A stretch of DNA of 64,000 nt from XN24 sp964462675 (GCA_964462675.1 CAYWYS010000009.1:1-64000), one strand, 5' to 3'; positions 1 through 10,460 are shown, counted from the first letter of the stretch. Numbers and translations are program-made. The notes: generated by a model from the letters alone, not told the origin.

Positions 1-6
1 CAAAGA

Positions 7-31
7 AAAGCCCGGCGCAAGGCCGGGCTTT
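7..31 (-). terminator. Rho-independent terminator after tRNA-Gly
   Basis: A perfect 10-bp stem (7-16 with 22-31) and a 5-base loop are followed, in the minus direction, by a T-rich run. It lies 10 bases past the 3' end of tRNA-Gly and probably ends the icd-udgB-uvrC-pgsA-tRNA-Gly transcript. Confidence 0.85.
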
Positions 32-41
32 CAGCCAAATC

Positions 42-117
<76 letters not shown>

Positions 118-190
118 GTCAGGACGCGCAATTCTAAGGCCTAAGGGGATGCTGTCAAGCTCTGCCCCGGCCGTCGGCGCTGCCCGGACC

Positions 191-745
191 TCAGCCGTCC
201 CGGAGGTGCGGCCAGGCCGCGAGCAGGTACTTCCACATGGACCACAGCGTCAGGATCGCCGCCGCCAGCAGGAAAGCATAGCCGATCTCGAACATCGGGA
301 TGAACCACAGCTTCATGCCCCACAGCATCATGATCAACGCCGTGATCTGCGCCGTGGTCTTGTACTTGCCGATCCCCGACACCGATACATGCTGCCGCCC
401 GCCGAGTTCCGACATCCACTCCCGCAAGGCGGATACTGCAATCTCCCGACCGATGATGACGGCCGCCGGCAGCGCCACGACGAAGCCCGGATGCTTGGAG
501 ACCAGCAGCACCAGCGCGGTCGAGATCATCAACTTGTCGGCCACCGGGTCGAGAAACGCGCCGAAGGCCGAAGTCTGGTCGAGCTTGCGGGCAAAGTAGC
601 CGTCCAGCCAGTCCGTGATGCCCGCCAGCGAGAAAATGATCGCCGCGGCCGGACCCGACCAGCTGTACGGCAGGTAGAACACCAGCACGATCAGCGGGAT
701 CAAGATGATCCGGATCCAGGTCAGGGTATTCGGAATATTCAGCAT
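191..745 (-). CDS. pgsA: CDP-diacylglycerol--glycerol-3-phosphate 3-phosphatidyltransferase
   Basis: This inner-membrane enzyme moves the phosphatidyl group from CDP-diacylglycerol to glycerol-3-phosphate, the committed step to phosphatidylglycerol and cardiolipin. The 184-residue protein has the full CDP-alcohol phosphotransferase signature: D48-G49-x2-A52-R53-x8-G62-x3-D66-x3-D70, whose aspartates bind metal and catalyse the transfer. Hydrophobic segments flank it. Length and the MLNIPNTLTW start are typical of bacterial PgsA. It starts 15 bp after uvrC and precedes tRNA-Gly, so it is very likely co-transcribed with both. Confidence 0.96.
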   Translation of the reverse strand: MLNIPNTLTWIRIILIPLIVLVFYLPYSWSGPAAAIIFSLAGITDWLDGYFARKLDQTSAFGAFLDPVADKLMISTALVLLVSKHPGFVVALPAAVIIGREIAVSALREWMSELGGRQHVSVSGIGKYKTTAQITALIMMLWGMKLWFIPMFEIGYAFLLAAAILTLWSMWKYLLAAWPHLRDG

Positions 746-760
746 TGCTGGCCTGTGCCG

Positions 761-2626
761 TCAGTCCGTGGGATGTAGTGCGTCGTAAATTCTCTGCGCC
801 AGGTCGCGGCTGATGCCCTGGACCCTGGCGAGATCCTCGACGCCGGCTGCAACGACGCCCTGCATACCTCCGAGTTCGCCCAGCAGCTGGCGCCGGCGTT
901 TCGGCCCCAGCCCGGCAATGCCCTCCAGCGGACTGACTCGGCGCGCCCGCGCACGGCGCTGGCGATGGCCCGCGATCGCGAAGCGATGGGCCTCGTCACG
1001 CACCTGCTGCACGAGATGCAGTGCCCCGGAGTTCCTCGGCAGTATAAGTGGCGCGGCCTGGCCGGCCAAGAACAGGCGCTCGAGCCCCGGGCGGCGCGTC
1101 GGGCCCTTGGCGATCGCGGCCAGCTCGACGCCGTCGAGCTGCAGCTCGTTGAGCACGGCCTGCGCCTCGGCCAGCTGGCCTGCGCCGCCATCCACCAGCA
1201 GCAGGTCGGGCATCGGCGCCTCGCCCCGTTTCAGCCGGCTGTAGCGCCGCATCAGGGCCTGGCGCATGGCCGCGTAGTCGTCGCCGGCAGCGACGCCCGA
1301 GATGTTGAAACGCCGGTAATCGGACTTCAGCGGTCCCTCGGTCGTGAACACGACGCAGGAGGCCACCGTGGCCTCGCCGCCGGTATGGCTGATATCGAAG
1401 CACTCGATGCGCCGCGGCGCTTCCTCGAGCCCGAGCGCCTCGCCGAGCCCCTCGAACTGGGCCGTGAACCCGGCCGTGCCGGCGATCCTGAGTTCGAGCG
1501 CCTGGCGCGCATTCTCCGCGGCCATCTCGAGCCAGCGCGTCCGGGGCGCTCGCACCCGGTGCCGTACGGCGACCTGGCGCGCCATCTGCTCGGACAGCGC
1601 GCGTGACAGCAGCGCCTCGTCCTCGATCGGCAGCGCGGTCAGGATCTCGGCCGGCGGGCTGCCACCGAGATAATGCTGGGCGACGAAGGCGCCGAGCACC
1701 TCGGCCAGCCCGGTGCCGGGCGCCGCGCGCGGGAACCAGCTGCGGCTGCCGAGCATCCTGCCGCCACGGATGAACATCGCGGCGACGCAGAACAGCCCGC
1801 CCTGCTCATGGACCGCCAGCGCGTCGGCTTCCAGCGCGCCGGCCTCGCCGCCGACCGCGGACTCCTGGATCGCGGCGAGGCGCCCGATCTGGTCTCGATA
1901 GCGCGCCGCCTCCTCGAACGCGAGCCGCCCGGCAGCAGCCTCCATGCGGCGCCTGAGATCCGCCTTGATCTCGTTGCCGCGGCCCTCGAGAAACCGGATC
2001 GCGTGCTCGAGGTCGCGCCCGTAGTCCTCGGCCGAAATCAGTCCCACGCACGGCCCGGAGCAGCGCTCGATCTGGTACTGCAGGCATGGCCGGCTGCGAT
2101 GCGCGAAGTAGTTGTCCTCGCACGGCCGGATGCGGAACAGGCGCTGCAGATCACGCAAGGTTGCCCGCACGGCGGGGACATTGGGATATGGCCCGAACAG
2201 CCTTCCCGGCACCCGTTGGCTGCCGCGGTAGAAGGACAGGCGCGGAAAGGCATGCGAGGTGTCGAGCCGGATGAAAGGAAAGCTCTTGTCGTCCTTCAGC
2301 AGCACGTTGAAGCGCGGCCGGTGCGCCTTGATCAGCGTGTTCTCGAGCACCAGCGCTTCGGCCTCGGTGCGCGTCACCGTGACCTCGATGGCGCGCACCT
2401 GGCTGACGAGAAAGCCGGTCTTGCCCGGGCGCGGCGTGCCGCGGAAATAGCTCGACACACGCTTCTTCAGGTCGCGCGACTTGCCGACATAGAGAATATC
2501 GCCGTCCGCGCCAAGCATCCGGTAGACCCCCGGGCGATGGCCGAGCCCGCGCAGCACCGGTCGCGGGTCGAAGCCATCCGGCTCGCCATGCACCACGCCG
2601 TCATTCGCCGCTCGCCGTGTGCTCAC
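761..2626 (-). CDS. uvrC: UvrABC excinuclease subunit C
   Basis: UvrC makes both incisions around a DNA lesion in nucleotide excision repair, acting with UvrA and UvrB. The 621-residue protein has an N-terminal GIY-YIG nuclease (GVY at 33-35, LYVGK at 45-49), a central UVR helical motif near 205-235 that contacts UvrB, an RNase H-like second nuclease half, and tandem helix-hairpin-helix motifs at about 560-615. The start is GTG and overlaps the udgB stop as GTGA, which suggests translational coupling. Pairing with a uracil-DNA glycosylase makes this a small DNA-repair operon. Confidence 0.95.
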   Translation of the reverse strand: MSTRRAANDGVVHGEPDGFDPRPVLRGLGHRPGVYRMLGADGDILYVGKSRDLKKRVSSYFRGTPRPGKTGFLVSQVRAIEVTVTRTEAEALVLENTLIKAHRPRFNVLLKDDKSFPFIRLDTSHAFPRLSFYRGSQRVPGRLFGPYPNVPAVRATLRDLQRLFRIRPCEDNYFAHRSRPCLQYQIERCSGPCVGLISAEDYGRDLEHAIRFLEGRGNEIKADLRRRMEAAAGRLAFEEAARYRDQIGRLAAIQESAVGGEAGALEADALAVHEQGGLFCVAAMFIRGGRMLGSRSWFPRAAPGTGLAEVLGAFVAQHYLGGSPPAEILTALPIEDEALLSRALSEQMARQVAVRHRVRAPRTRWLEMAAENARQALELRIAGTAGFTAQFEGLGEALGLEEAPRRIECFDISHTGGEATVASCVVFTTEGPLKSDYRRFNISGVAAGDDYAAMRQALMRRYSRLKRGEAPMPDLLLVDGGAGQLAEAQAVLNELQLDGVELAAIAKGPTRRPGLERLFLAGQAAPLILPRNSGALHLVQQVRDEAHRFAIAGHRQRRARARRVSPLEGIAGLGPKRRRQLLGELGGMQGVVAAGVEDLARVQGISRDLAQRIYDALHPTD

Positions 2627-3300
2627 GGCCGCGCGCCCGCTCCGGCGAGCCTCGCCGCCCGCGATGCGACCTCGAAGAACATCTCCGCGGTCAGCCGCCG
2701 GGTCTGGGTGTTGTAGCGGCTGCAGTGGTAGGAATCGACGAGCCGCGGCCCGTCACCCAGGTCATGCTCGGCCCCATGCGCGAAGGGGTGCGCGGCGCGC
2801 CGCTGCCCGAGCGCGTCGAGCACGGCATCGTGCGCGATGCGGCCCAGCGCCAGCACCACTTTCGGCTGCCCGCCGGCGAGTTCCGCGGCCAGCCAGCCCC
2901 GGCAGGCGCGCACCTCCGCGGGCGTGGGCTTGTTGGCCGGCGGCAGGCACTTGACGGCGTTGGTAATGCGGCAGGCGTACAACTCGAGGCCGTCGTTCAG
3001 CGACAGCGAGGCGGGCCGGCTGGCAAGCCCGAGCCGGTGCAGGGTTTCGTACAGCAGGATGCCGGCGTGATCGCCGGTGAATGGCCGGCCGCTGCGGTTC
3101 GCGCCGTGCATGCCCGGCGCGAGCCCGACGATCAGCAGCGCCGCGTCGGCGGGACCGAAAGGCGATACCGGCGCGCAGTGGTACCGGGGGTACGCGGTGC
3201 GCAACTCACCGAGAAAACCTGCGAGCCGCGGACAACGCGCGCAGCCCGGGTCGAACCAGCTGTCGGGATAGGCCGCCGGTGGCCGGATCGTTCTTGACAC
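2623..3300 (-). CDS. udgB: Type-5 uracil-DNA glycosylase (UdgB)
   Basis: This enzyme excises uracil, and in studied relatives other deaminated bases, from DNA. The 225-residue protein shows the family 5 motifs GLAPGMHGAN (59-68) and HCSRYN (192-197). Family 5 replaces the catalytic polar residue of motif 1 found in other UDG families. Cysteines C20, C23, C118 and C133 fit the expected 4Fe-4S ligands. The start is GTG, chosen because GAGG lies 7 bases upstream. The gene begins 39 bp after icd and overlaps uvrC by 4 bp, so base-excision and nucleotide-excision repair are coupled here. Confidence 0.9.
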   Translation of the reverse strand: MSRTIRPPAAYPDSWFDPGCARCPRLAGFLGELRTAYPRYHCAPVSPFGPADAALLIVGLAPGMHGANRSGRPFTGDHAGILLYETLHRLGLASRPASLSLNDGLELYACRITNAVKCLPPANKPTPAEVRACRGWLAAELAGGQPKVVLALGRIAHDAVLDALGQRRAAHPFAHGAEHDLGDGPRLVDSYHCSRYNTQTRRLTAEMFFEVASRAARLAGAGARP

Positions 3301-3339
3301 GCAACCTCATTTATCAGAGATAACTGACTGTAATTTATC

Positions 3340-4671
3340 CTATTCCATCATATGCAGGATCACGGCATCGCCGAAGCCGGTCGTACCGACCAGCTTCGCG
3401 CCCGGCACCAGTCGCTGCAGCTCCTCCTCGACGGAGCCCTTCGTGTCACCGGCCTTCGGCTTGCGGATCGCTTCGCGCAGGCGGGCCAGATCGAAGGTCA
3501 GCTCGCCGCTGGCGATGGTGCGCGCCACGCCGCGCATGATGCTGTCCGCTGCTTCGCGCCAGCCCAGGTAACGCAACATCATTTCCGCGGACAGGATCAG
3601 CGAGCCCGGGTTGACCCGATCCTTGCCGGCAAAGCCGGGGGCCGTGCCGTGCGTCGCCTCGAACACCGCGACGGCATCGCCGATGTTGGCCCCCGGGGCG
3701 ATGCCGATGCCGCCGACCTGGGCAGCCAGCGCGTCCGAGATGTAGTCGCCGTTGAGGTTCAAGGTCGCGATGACGTCGTAGTCCTCCGGGTTCAGCAGGA
3801 TCTGCTGCAGGAAGTTGTCGGCGATGACGTCCTTGATGACGATCTCGCGCCCGGTGCGCGGATTATTGAATGCCAGCCACGGGCCGTCGCCGAGCTCGGT
3901 GGCGCCGAACTCGTCGCGGGCGAGCTGGTAGCCCCAGTTGCGGAACGCGCCTTCCGTGTACTTCATGATGTTGCCTTTGTGGACCAGCGTCACGGAGCTG
4001 CGGTTCTCGTCCACGGCATAGTTGATGGCCTTGCGGATCAGGCGCTGCGAGCCTTCCTTCGAGACTGGCTTGATGCCGAGCCCGGAGCTCGACGGGAAGC
4101 GCACCGCGTGCACGTTGAGCTCGTCCTGCAGGAACTTCATCAGCTTCTGCGCCTCGGGTGACCCGGCGGGCCACTCGATGCCGGCGTAGATGTCCTCGGT
4201 GTTCTCCCGGAACACGGTCATCGAGACCAGCTCGGAGTCCTTCATCGGCGTCTGCACGCCAGGGAAATAGCGGATCGGCCGGACGCAGGCATACAGGTCG
4301 AGGCGCTGGCGGATCGACACGTTCAGCGAGCGGAAGCCGCCGCCCACCGGCGTCGCCAGCGGTCCCTTGATGGACACGATGTAGCGCTCCAGCGCGTCGA
4401 GCGTTTCCTCGGGCAGGAACTGGCTGCCGCCGTACAACGACGTCGCCTTCTGGCCGGCATAGACCTCCATCCAGGCGATCGCGCGCTCTTTGCCGTAGGC
4501 CTGGCGCACGGCCGCATCGACCACCTTGCGGGCCACCGGCGTGACATCGATACCGATGCCGTCGCCCTCGATGAACGGAATGATCGGCCGCGACGGGACG
4601 TTCAGCGTGAAGTCGGGATTCCCGGTGACGGGTTCACCGCCTTCCGGAAGTCGGATATGGTCATAGTGCAT
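3340..4671 (-). CDS. icd: NADP-dependent isocitrate dehydrogenase
   Basis: Icd oxidatively decarboxylates isocitrate to 2-oxoglutarate and competes with isocitrate lyase for isocitrate. The 443-residue protein closely resembles E. coli Icd: EGDGIG near 35-40, the substrate segment RSLNVSIRQ with S115 (the position phosphorylated by AceK in E. coli), VHKGNIMKYTEGAF, and NLNGDYISDALAAQVGG. The frame stays open upstream to 4815, but that extension would cross the aceA terminator; the start at 4671 has AAGG at a good distance and matches family length. A TTGAGT/GATAAT promoter lies upstream. No aceK is visible in the window. Confidence 0.95.
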   Translation of the reverse strand: MHYDHIRLPEGGEPVTGNPDFTLNVPSRPIIPFIEGDGIGIDVTPVARKVVDAAVRQAYGKERAIAWMEVYAGQKATSLYGGSQFLPEETLDALERYIVSIKGPLATPVGGGFRSLNVSIRQRLDLYACVRPIRYFPGVQTPMKDSELVSMTVFRENTEDIYAGIEWPAGSPEAQKLMKFLQDELNVHAVRFPSSSGLGIKPVSKEGSQRLIRKAINYAVDENRSSVTLVHKGNIMKYTEGAFRNWGYQLARDEFGATELGDGPWLAFNNPRTGREIVIKDVIADNFLQQILLNPEDYDVIATLNLNGDYISDALAAQVGGIGIAPGANIGDAVAVFEATHGTAPGFAGKDRVNPGSLILSAEMMLRYLGWREAADSIMRGVARTIASGELTFDLARLREAIRKPKAGDTKGSVEEELQRLVPGAKLVGTTGFGDAVILHMME

Positions 4672-4734
4672 GGGGTGCCTTCCGCGTCGGAGCCGCGCAT
4701 GCCTGCCCGGCATGCCGGCCAAGCGCGAGAGCGC

Positions 4735-4763
4735 ATTATCCCCGTCCCTCCGGGGCGACTCAA
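4735..4763 (-). promoter_or_regulatory. Likely sigma-70 promoter of icd
   Basis: On the minus strand TTGAGT (4758-4763) and GATAAT (4735-4740) are separated by exactly 17 bases. They lie between the aceA terminator and the icd start, giving a leader of roughly 60 nt. This supports separate control of icd and of the aceBA pair. Confidence 0.55.
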
Positions 4764-4789
4764 CCTTGGCCCCTGGATCGAGCGGCATC

Positions 4790-4825
4790 AAAAAGGGCCC
4801 CGGCGGCAGCGCCACCGGAGCCCTT
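4790..4825 (-). terminator. Rho-independent terminator of aceBA
   Basis: An 11-bp stem with one mismatch (4793-4803 with 4815-4825) is followed in the minus direction by five T residues. It sits 22 bp past the aceA stop and isolates aceBA from icd. Confidence 0.8.
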
Positions 4826-4847
4826 GAACCACGGCCGACGGCAAGCT

Positions 4848-6131
<1,284 letters not shown>

Positions 6132-6167
6132 CGCGCGTTCCTCTGTAAATGATTTCCCCGGGCTCCG

Positions 6168-7766
6168 TCAGTCGATGGCCTCGTAGGCCACCAGCGTCAG
6201 GAAGTCCATGCAGTGCTTCTCGCCGGTGATCCGGTCCAGCAGCCCGGCTGCCTCGCGGTAGTTTCCGGCAGAGAAGGCCTCCTCCCCAACTTCATCCTTG
6301 ATCTTGGCCAGTTCTTGCTCACGAATCTGTTCGTACATTGCGTAAGTCACCTTGCGGCCGTCGTTCAGTACGCCCTGCGGGTGACGGATCCACTGCCACA
6401 CCTGGGCGCGCGCGATCTCGGCGGTCGCGGCATCTTCCATCAGGTTGTGCAGCGGCACACAACCGTTGCCGCCCAGCCAGGCCGCCATGTACTGGATGCC
6501 GACCGAGATATTGCTGCGCAGGCCCGCCTCGGTGATCTCGCCCACCGGCACCTTCAGCAGGTCGGCGGCGCCGACCTCGACGTCCTCGCGCAGGCGATCC
6601 AGCTGGTTGGGCCGCGGCATGTGCTTGTCGAAAATTTCCATCGCAATCGGCACGAGCCCCGGGTGCGCCACCCAGGTGCCGTCATGACCGTCGCCCGCCT
6701 CGCGCTCCTTGTCGGCCCTGACCTTGGCGAGCGCCGTCTCGTTGGCCTCGGGGTCGCCCTTGATCGGGATCTGCGCGGCCATGCCGCCGATCGCCAGCGC
6801 GCCGCGACGGTGACAGGTGCGGATGACGAGCTGCGAGTACGAGCGCAGGAAGTGCGTCGTCATCGTGACCTGCTGCCGGTCCGGAAGTGTAAACTCAGGA
6901 AAGTTCTGGAACTTTTTGATAAAACTGAAAATATAGTCCCAGCGGCCGCAGTTCAGGCCGACGATGTGCTCGCGCAGTTCGTGCAGGATCTCGTCGATCT
7001 CGAAGGCCGCGAGGATCGTCTCGATCAGCACCGTGCACTTGATCGTGCCGCGCGCCAGGCCCAGCGCGTCCTCGGCGTCGCGGAACACCTCGGCCCACAG
7101 CCTGGCCTCGAGGTGGTTCTCGAGCTTCGGCAAGTAGAAATACGGCCCGGACCCGATGGCGCGGGTCGCGCTCGCGTTGTGGAACAGGTACAGGCCGAAG
7201 TCGAACAGGCCGCCAGGCACTTCGCGGCCATCGACGTGGACGTGCTTCTCGAACAAGTGCCAGCCGCGCGGCCGCACGAACAGCGTCGCGACCTTGTCGT
7301 TCAGCCGGTATTGCTTGCCCTCGGGAGACGTGAAGCTGATCCTGCGGCCGACCGCATCGCGCAGCGCGATCTGGCCGAGCACGAGGTTGTCCCAGGTCGG
7401 CGTCATCGAGTCCTCGAAGTCCGCCATGAAGACCTTGGCGCCGGAGTTCAGCGCATTGATGATCATCTTGCGGTCGACCGGGCCGGTGATCTCCACGCGG
7501 CGGTCGCGTAGGTCGGCCGGGATTTCGCCGACGCGCCAGTCGCCTGCCCGGATGGCCGCGGTCTCCGGCAGGAAGTCGGGCATCCGGCCGGCATCGATCT
7601 CGGCCTGGCGGGCCTTGCGACGCTCGAGGAGCTCGGCCACGCGCGGACCGAACTTGCGGCTCAGCGCGGCAACGAAGCCCAGCGCCGGCGGAGAAAGAAT
7701 GGCCTCGTAGCCCTCGCGGATGGGGCCGAGAATCCGAACCTCAGGGTCCTTCCGGGTGCTGGTCAT
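6168..7766 (-). CDS. aceB: Malate synthase A
   Basis: AceB condenses glyoxylate with acetyl-CoA to malate, the second step of the glyoxylate bypass. The 532-residue length fits the A isoform, as opposed to about 720 for the G form. Motifs include the FMADFEDSMTPTW segment, RPRGWHLFEKHV, and the C-terminal catalytic region LHNLMEDAATAEIARAQVWQ. It is first in the aceB-aceA unit, and a plausible promoter sits about 35-60 bp upstream. The gene order aceB-aceA is that of E. coli, but the kinase/phosphatase gene aceK does not follow. Confidence 0.96.
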   Translation of the reverse strand: MTSTRKDPEVRILGPIREGYEAILSPPALGFVAALSRKFGPRVAELLERRKARQAEIDAGRMPDFLPETAAIRAGDWRVGEIPADLRDRRVEITGPVDRKMIINALNSGAKVFMADFEDSMTPTWDNLVLGQIALRDAVGRRISFTSPEGKQYRLNDKVATLFVRPRGWHLFEKHVHVDGREVPGGLFDFGLYLFHNASATRAIGSGPYFYLPKLENHLEARLWAEVFRDAEDALGLARGTIKCTVLIETILAAFEIDEILHELREHIVGLNCGRWDYIFSFIKKFQNFPEFTLPDRQQVTMTTHFLRSYSQLVIRTCHRRGALAIGGMAAQIPIKGDPEANETALAKVRADKEREAGDGHDGTWVAHPGLVPIAMEIFDKHMPRPNQLDRLREDVEVGAADLLKVPVGEITEAGLRSNISVGIQYMAAWLGGNGCVPLHNLMEDAATAEIARAQVWQWIRHPQGVLNDGRKVTYAMYEQIREQELAKIKDEVGEEAFSAGNYREAAGLLDRITGEKHCMDFLTLVAYEAID

Positions 7767-7799
7767 GGGCTTGCCCTAGCGATTTTTCTGCACCGCGTC

Positions 7800-7828
7800 A
7801 TATTAGTGCGCGGTGGCGGTCAATGCAA
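7800..7828 (-). promoter_or_regulatory. Candidate promoter of aceBA
   Basis: TTGCAT (7823-7828) and TAATAT (7800-7805) on the minus strand are spaced by 17 bases. They lie just past the terminator hairpin of the upstream gene and before aceB. Both boxes are imperfect, so this is a prediction. Confidence 0.4.
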
Positions 7829-7861
7829 AATCACGGGGCGCCCTGCGGCCGGCAGCGCCCC
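7827..7861 (-). terminator. Probable terminator after the thioredoxin-like gene
   Basis: A 7-bp GC stem (7835-7841 with 7855-7861), with a further inner TGC/GCA pairing, is followed in the minus direction by GTGATTTT. The T run is short, so termination may be partial. It lies 11 bp after the stop of the upstream gene. Confidence 0.5.
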
Positions 7862-7871
7862 GCACCGCGCG

Positions 7872-8993
7872 CTAACCAGCCCCGCCCCCCGGCGCCGCGC
7901 GCTCGCTGCGCACGAACTCGAGCTGGCCGCGATAGGTGCCGAGGTTCGGATCGTCCTCGGCCGCTGCCGCAACCGCCCGGGCAAAGGCCTGCTCGGCCTC
8001 GGCCAGTCGGCCCTGGCGCCGCAGCAGCCGGCCATGCGCCGAATTGAAGCGCGCCGCCTGCTCCGGAAACGTCGTGACGGCCTCGCGGGCACGCACCTCG
8101 GCATCCGCGAGCAGCACGTCGTGCGGATCGCGGAACACGAGGTAGAGATAGTTGGCCAGTGCATTCGGATCACCCGTGAGGTAGGCCGCCTCGATCAGCT
8201 CCATGGCTTCGTCGTGACGGCCGAGCGAGAGCAGCGACCAGACCCGGGCGTATACATAGTCGGCATCACTTCGCCCCGCGGGGAACTGCTCGGCCCACGC
8301 CGCGAGCTCCTCGAGCGTGCGCCGGTGATCTTTCTCGATGCGCTGGGTCGGCTGGATGATCGATTGCAACGCGACCTGTTGCCGCTCGTCCGTGGACAGC
8401 TCGTCGCGCAGCATCAGCGACTGGAACACGCGCCGCGCAGCGGCCGCGTCGCCGGCCGCGAGGAATGCGTCGGCCAGCCCGCGCATGGCTGCCACGTCGT
8501 TGTCCGTGCGCAGCCTGGCGCGCGCCTCCTCGATGGCGTCGTGGCCGGCGGCCGCGCGCTCGAGCCGCGCCATGTAATCGGTCGGAAACCCGACGATCGC
8601 GGTGACCTGCCGCGCATCGCCCAGCCGCCGGTCAGCGGCCCTCGGGCTCAGCAGCAAGGTTGTCGGCGTGCCGAGGAACCCGAGCCCCTGCTGGGCGAGA
8701 AAGCTGGCGTCCGGCTCGTCGTATCCAAGCACCTCGAGGACGACCCAGTTGTCGGTCAGGGCGGCGATGTCCCGTGCCTCCGGGTTGCGCAGCAGCGTGC
8801 GGTCGAGCTCGATGCAGCCCGGGCACCAGTCCGGTTGCGTGATGACCACCATGATCAGCTGGTCGTTCGAGACAGCCTCGGCCAGCAGCCCGCCGATTGT
8901 GTCGCCAGACCATTCGGCAAAGCGCACCGCCGCCGCCGCAGGGGCAGCCAGCAGCAACAACGCCGCTGCCAGGGTTATCGTTCGCAACCGCAT
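7872..8993 (-). CDS. Exported thioredoxin-fold protein with helical-repeat C-terminus
   Basis: This 374-residue protein has no assigned function. It begins with a signal peptide (MRLRT then a long Leu/Ala core ending near residue 22). A thioredoxin-like domain (about 30-150) carries W56-C57-P58-G59-C60, a CxxC redox motif typical of the fold though the central PG pair is unusual. The rest is alpha-helical with TPR-like spacing. The start at 8993 is chosen over an upstream ATG because GGGAG sits 7 bases before it and the signal peptide follows directly. It lies 28 bp after the DAHP synthase gene. A periplasmic thiol role is an inference. Confidence 0.72.
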   Translation of the reverse strand: MRLRTITLAAALLLLAAPAAAAVRFAEWSGDTIGGLLAEAVSNDQLIMVVITQPDWCPGCIELDRTLLRNPEARDIAALTDNWVVLEVLGYDEPDASFLAQQGLGFLGTPTTLLLSPRAADRRLGDARQVTAIVGFPTDYMARLERAAAGHDAIEEARARLRTDNDVAAMRGLADAFLAAGDAAAARRVFQSLMLRDELSTDERQQVALQSIIQPTQRIEKDHRRTLEELAAWAEQFPAGRSDADYVYARVWSLLSLGRHDEAMELIEAAYLTGDPNALANYLYLVFRDPHDVLLADAEVRAREAVTTFPEQAARFNSAHGRLLRRQGRLAEAEQAFARAVAAAAEDDPNLGTYRGQLEFVRSERAAPGGGAG

Positions 8994-9021
8994 AGGCACT
9001 CCCGCTTGTTTCATGGGCCGC

Positions 9022-10374
9022 TCAGCGGCCACGCAGCTCCGCGATGCGCATCGCCAGCTCGAGCGCCTGCTCGTAGTTCAGGCGCGGATCGACCTGGGAA
9101 AGATAAGCCCGGGTCAGATCGCTCTCGGTGAGGCCGCGCGCGCCGCCGATGCATTCCGTGACGTCGTCGCCGGTCAGCTCGAAGTGCACGCCCCCCAGGT
9201 AACTGCCCATTTCCTCGTGGATGCTGAAGGCCTGCTCCACCTCGGACAGGATGCGGTCGAAGCTGCGGGTCTTGATGCCGCTCGCGGTCGTCTCGGTGTT
9301 GCCATGCATCGGGTCGCAAACCCACAGCACGGTGGCGCCGGCCGCCCGCACCGCCTCGATCATCGCCGGCAGCCGCTCGGCGATCTGGGCGGCGCCGAAG
9401 CGATGGATCAGCGTCAGCCGGCCGGGCTCGTTGCGGGGGTTGAGGGTCTCGATCAGGCCCTGCAGCCACTCTGTGCTCATCCCGGCGCCGACCTTGACCG
9501 CGATCGGATTGGCAATGCCGCGGAAGTACTCGATATGGGCGCCGTCGAGCTGGGCCGTGCGCATGCCGATCCACGGATAGTGGGTCGACAGGTTGTACCA
9601 GCGCCCGCGGCGCTCGATGAAACGCGTCTGGGCCTGCTCGTACAGCAGGTGAAGCCCCTCGTGCGAGGTGAAAAAATCGATGCGTCGCGTGCGATGCACC
9701 GGCTGGCCGGAGATGAACTCGAAGAAGTCCATCGAGTCGGTGATGCTCTTGACGATCTGCCGGTAGGCCTTCTCGAACGGCGTCGAGTGCGCGAAGCCGA
9801 TGTCCCAGTACTCGGGGTGGTGCAGGTCGGCGAAGCCGCCCTCCGCCAGCGCGCGGGCGAAATTGAGCGTCAGGGCTGCGCGCTGGTAGCCGACCAGCAT
9901 CAGCTCGGGATCCGGCGTGCGGTCGGCAAGCGTGAAGCCGTTCCGGTTCACCAGGTCGCCGCGGTAGCTCGGCAGCGTCTGGCCGTCGCGCGTCTCGTCG
10001 TTGGCCGAGCGTGGCTTGGCATACTGGCCGGCCATGCGGCCGACGCGGATGACCGGCTTCTTGAGGCTGTGCAGCAGGACGACGCTGACCTGCAGCAGGA
10101 TCTTGAGCTTGCGCGCGATCTGGTCGGAATTGCAGTCGTCGAAGTTCTCGGCGCAGTCCCCGCCCTGGAGCAGGAACGCCTCGCCCCGCTGGGCCCGCGC
10201 GATTTGCTGCTGCAAGGCCTCGACTTCCCAGGACACGACCAGCGGCGGCAGCGTGCTGAGCTTTGCGATGACCGCGGCGACGGCGTCTGCATCGGGGTAG
10301 AGGGGCTGCTGGCTGGCGACCTTGCGTTGCCAGCTGGCGGGATGCCAGTCGAGTTGGCGCGGGGTTGAAATCAT
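9022..10374 (-). CDS. aroG: Class II 3-deoxy-7-phosphoheptulonate (DAHP) synthase
   Basis: It condenses phosphoenolpyruvate with erythrose-4-phosphate, the first step of the shikimate pathway to aromatic amino acids. The 450-residue protein belongs to the plant-like class II family rather than the class I family (about 350 residues) of E. coli: it shows LLQGGDCAENF, the RVGRMAGQYAKPRS segment, GFADLHHPEYWDIGF, and CDPMHGNT near the end. The symbol aroG follows mycobacterial usage. The gene is divergent from the saccharopine dehydrogenase gene and precedes the thioredoxin-like gene, with which it may be co-transcribed. Confidence 0.93.
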   Translation of the reverse strand: MISTPRQLDWHPASWQRKVASQQPLYPDADAVAAVIAKLSTLPPLVVSWEVEALQQQIARAQRGEAFLLQGGDCAENFDDCNSDQIARKLKILLQVSVVLLHSLKKPVIRVGRMAGQYAKPRSANDETRDGQTLPSYRGDLVNRNGFTLADRTPDPELMLVGYQRAALTLNFARALAEGGFADLHHPEYWDIGFAHSTPFEKAYRQIVKSITDSMDFFEFISGQPVHRTRRIDFFTSHEGLHLLYEQAQTRFIERRGRWYNLSTHYPWIGMRTAQLDGAHIEYFRGIANPIAVKVGAGMSTEWLQGLIETLNPRNEPGRLTLIHRFGAAQIAERLPAMIEAVRAAGATVLWVCDPMHGNTETTASGIKTRSFDRILSEVEQAFSIHEEMGSYLGGVHFELTGDDVTECIGGARGLTESDLTRAYLSQVDPRLNYEQALELAMRIAELRGR

Positions 10375-10419
10375 GCCGCCATCCTACCGCGCAATGACGC
10401 ACCGCAAAAGCCTGAGCAT

Positions 10420-10460
10420 GGCTTCGGCTGCTGGCGCCGCCGAAGCCGACCCGCGATAAT
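10420..10460 (+). promoter_or_regulatory. Inverted repeat and -10-like box between divergent genes
   Basis: GGCTTCGGC (10420-10428) and GCCGAAGCC (10439-10447) form a perfect 9-bp inverted repeat with a 10-base centre. GATAAT (10455-10460) follows immediately on the plus strand. The repeat occupies the spacer/-35 position of any promoter using that box, so it could be an operator for the lysine genes or for DAHP synthase. No good -35 box is seen. Confidence 0.35.

Noticed and set aside
4672..4815. An icd start at 4815
   Set aside because: The extension would include the aceA terminator stem and the icd promoter; the start at 4671 has a ribosome-binding site and matches the family.
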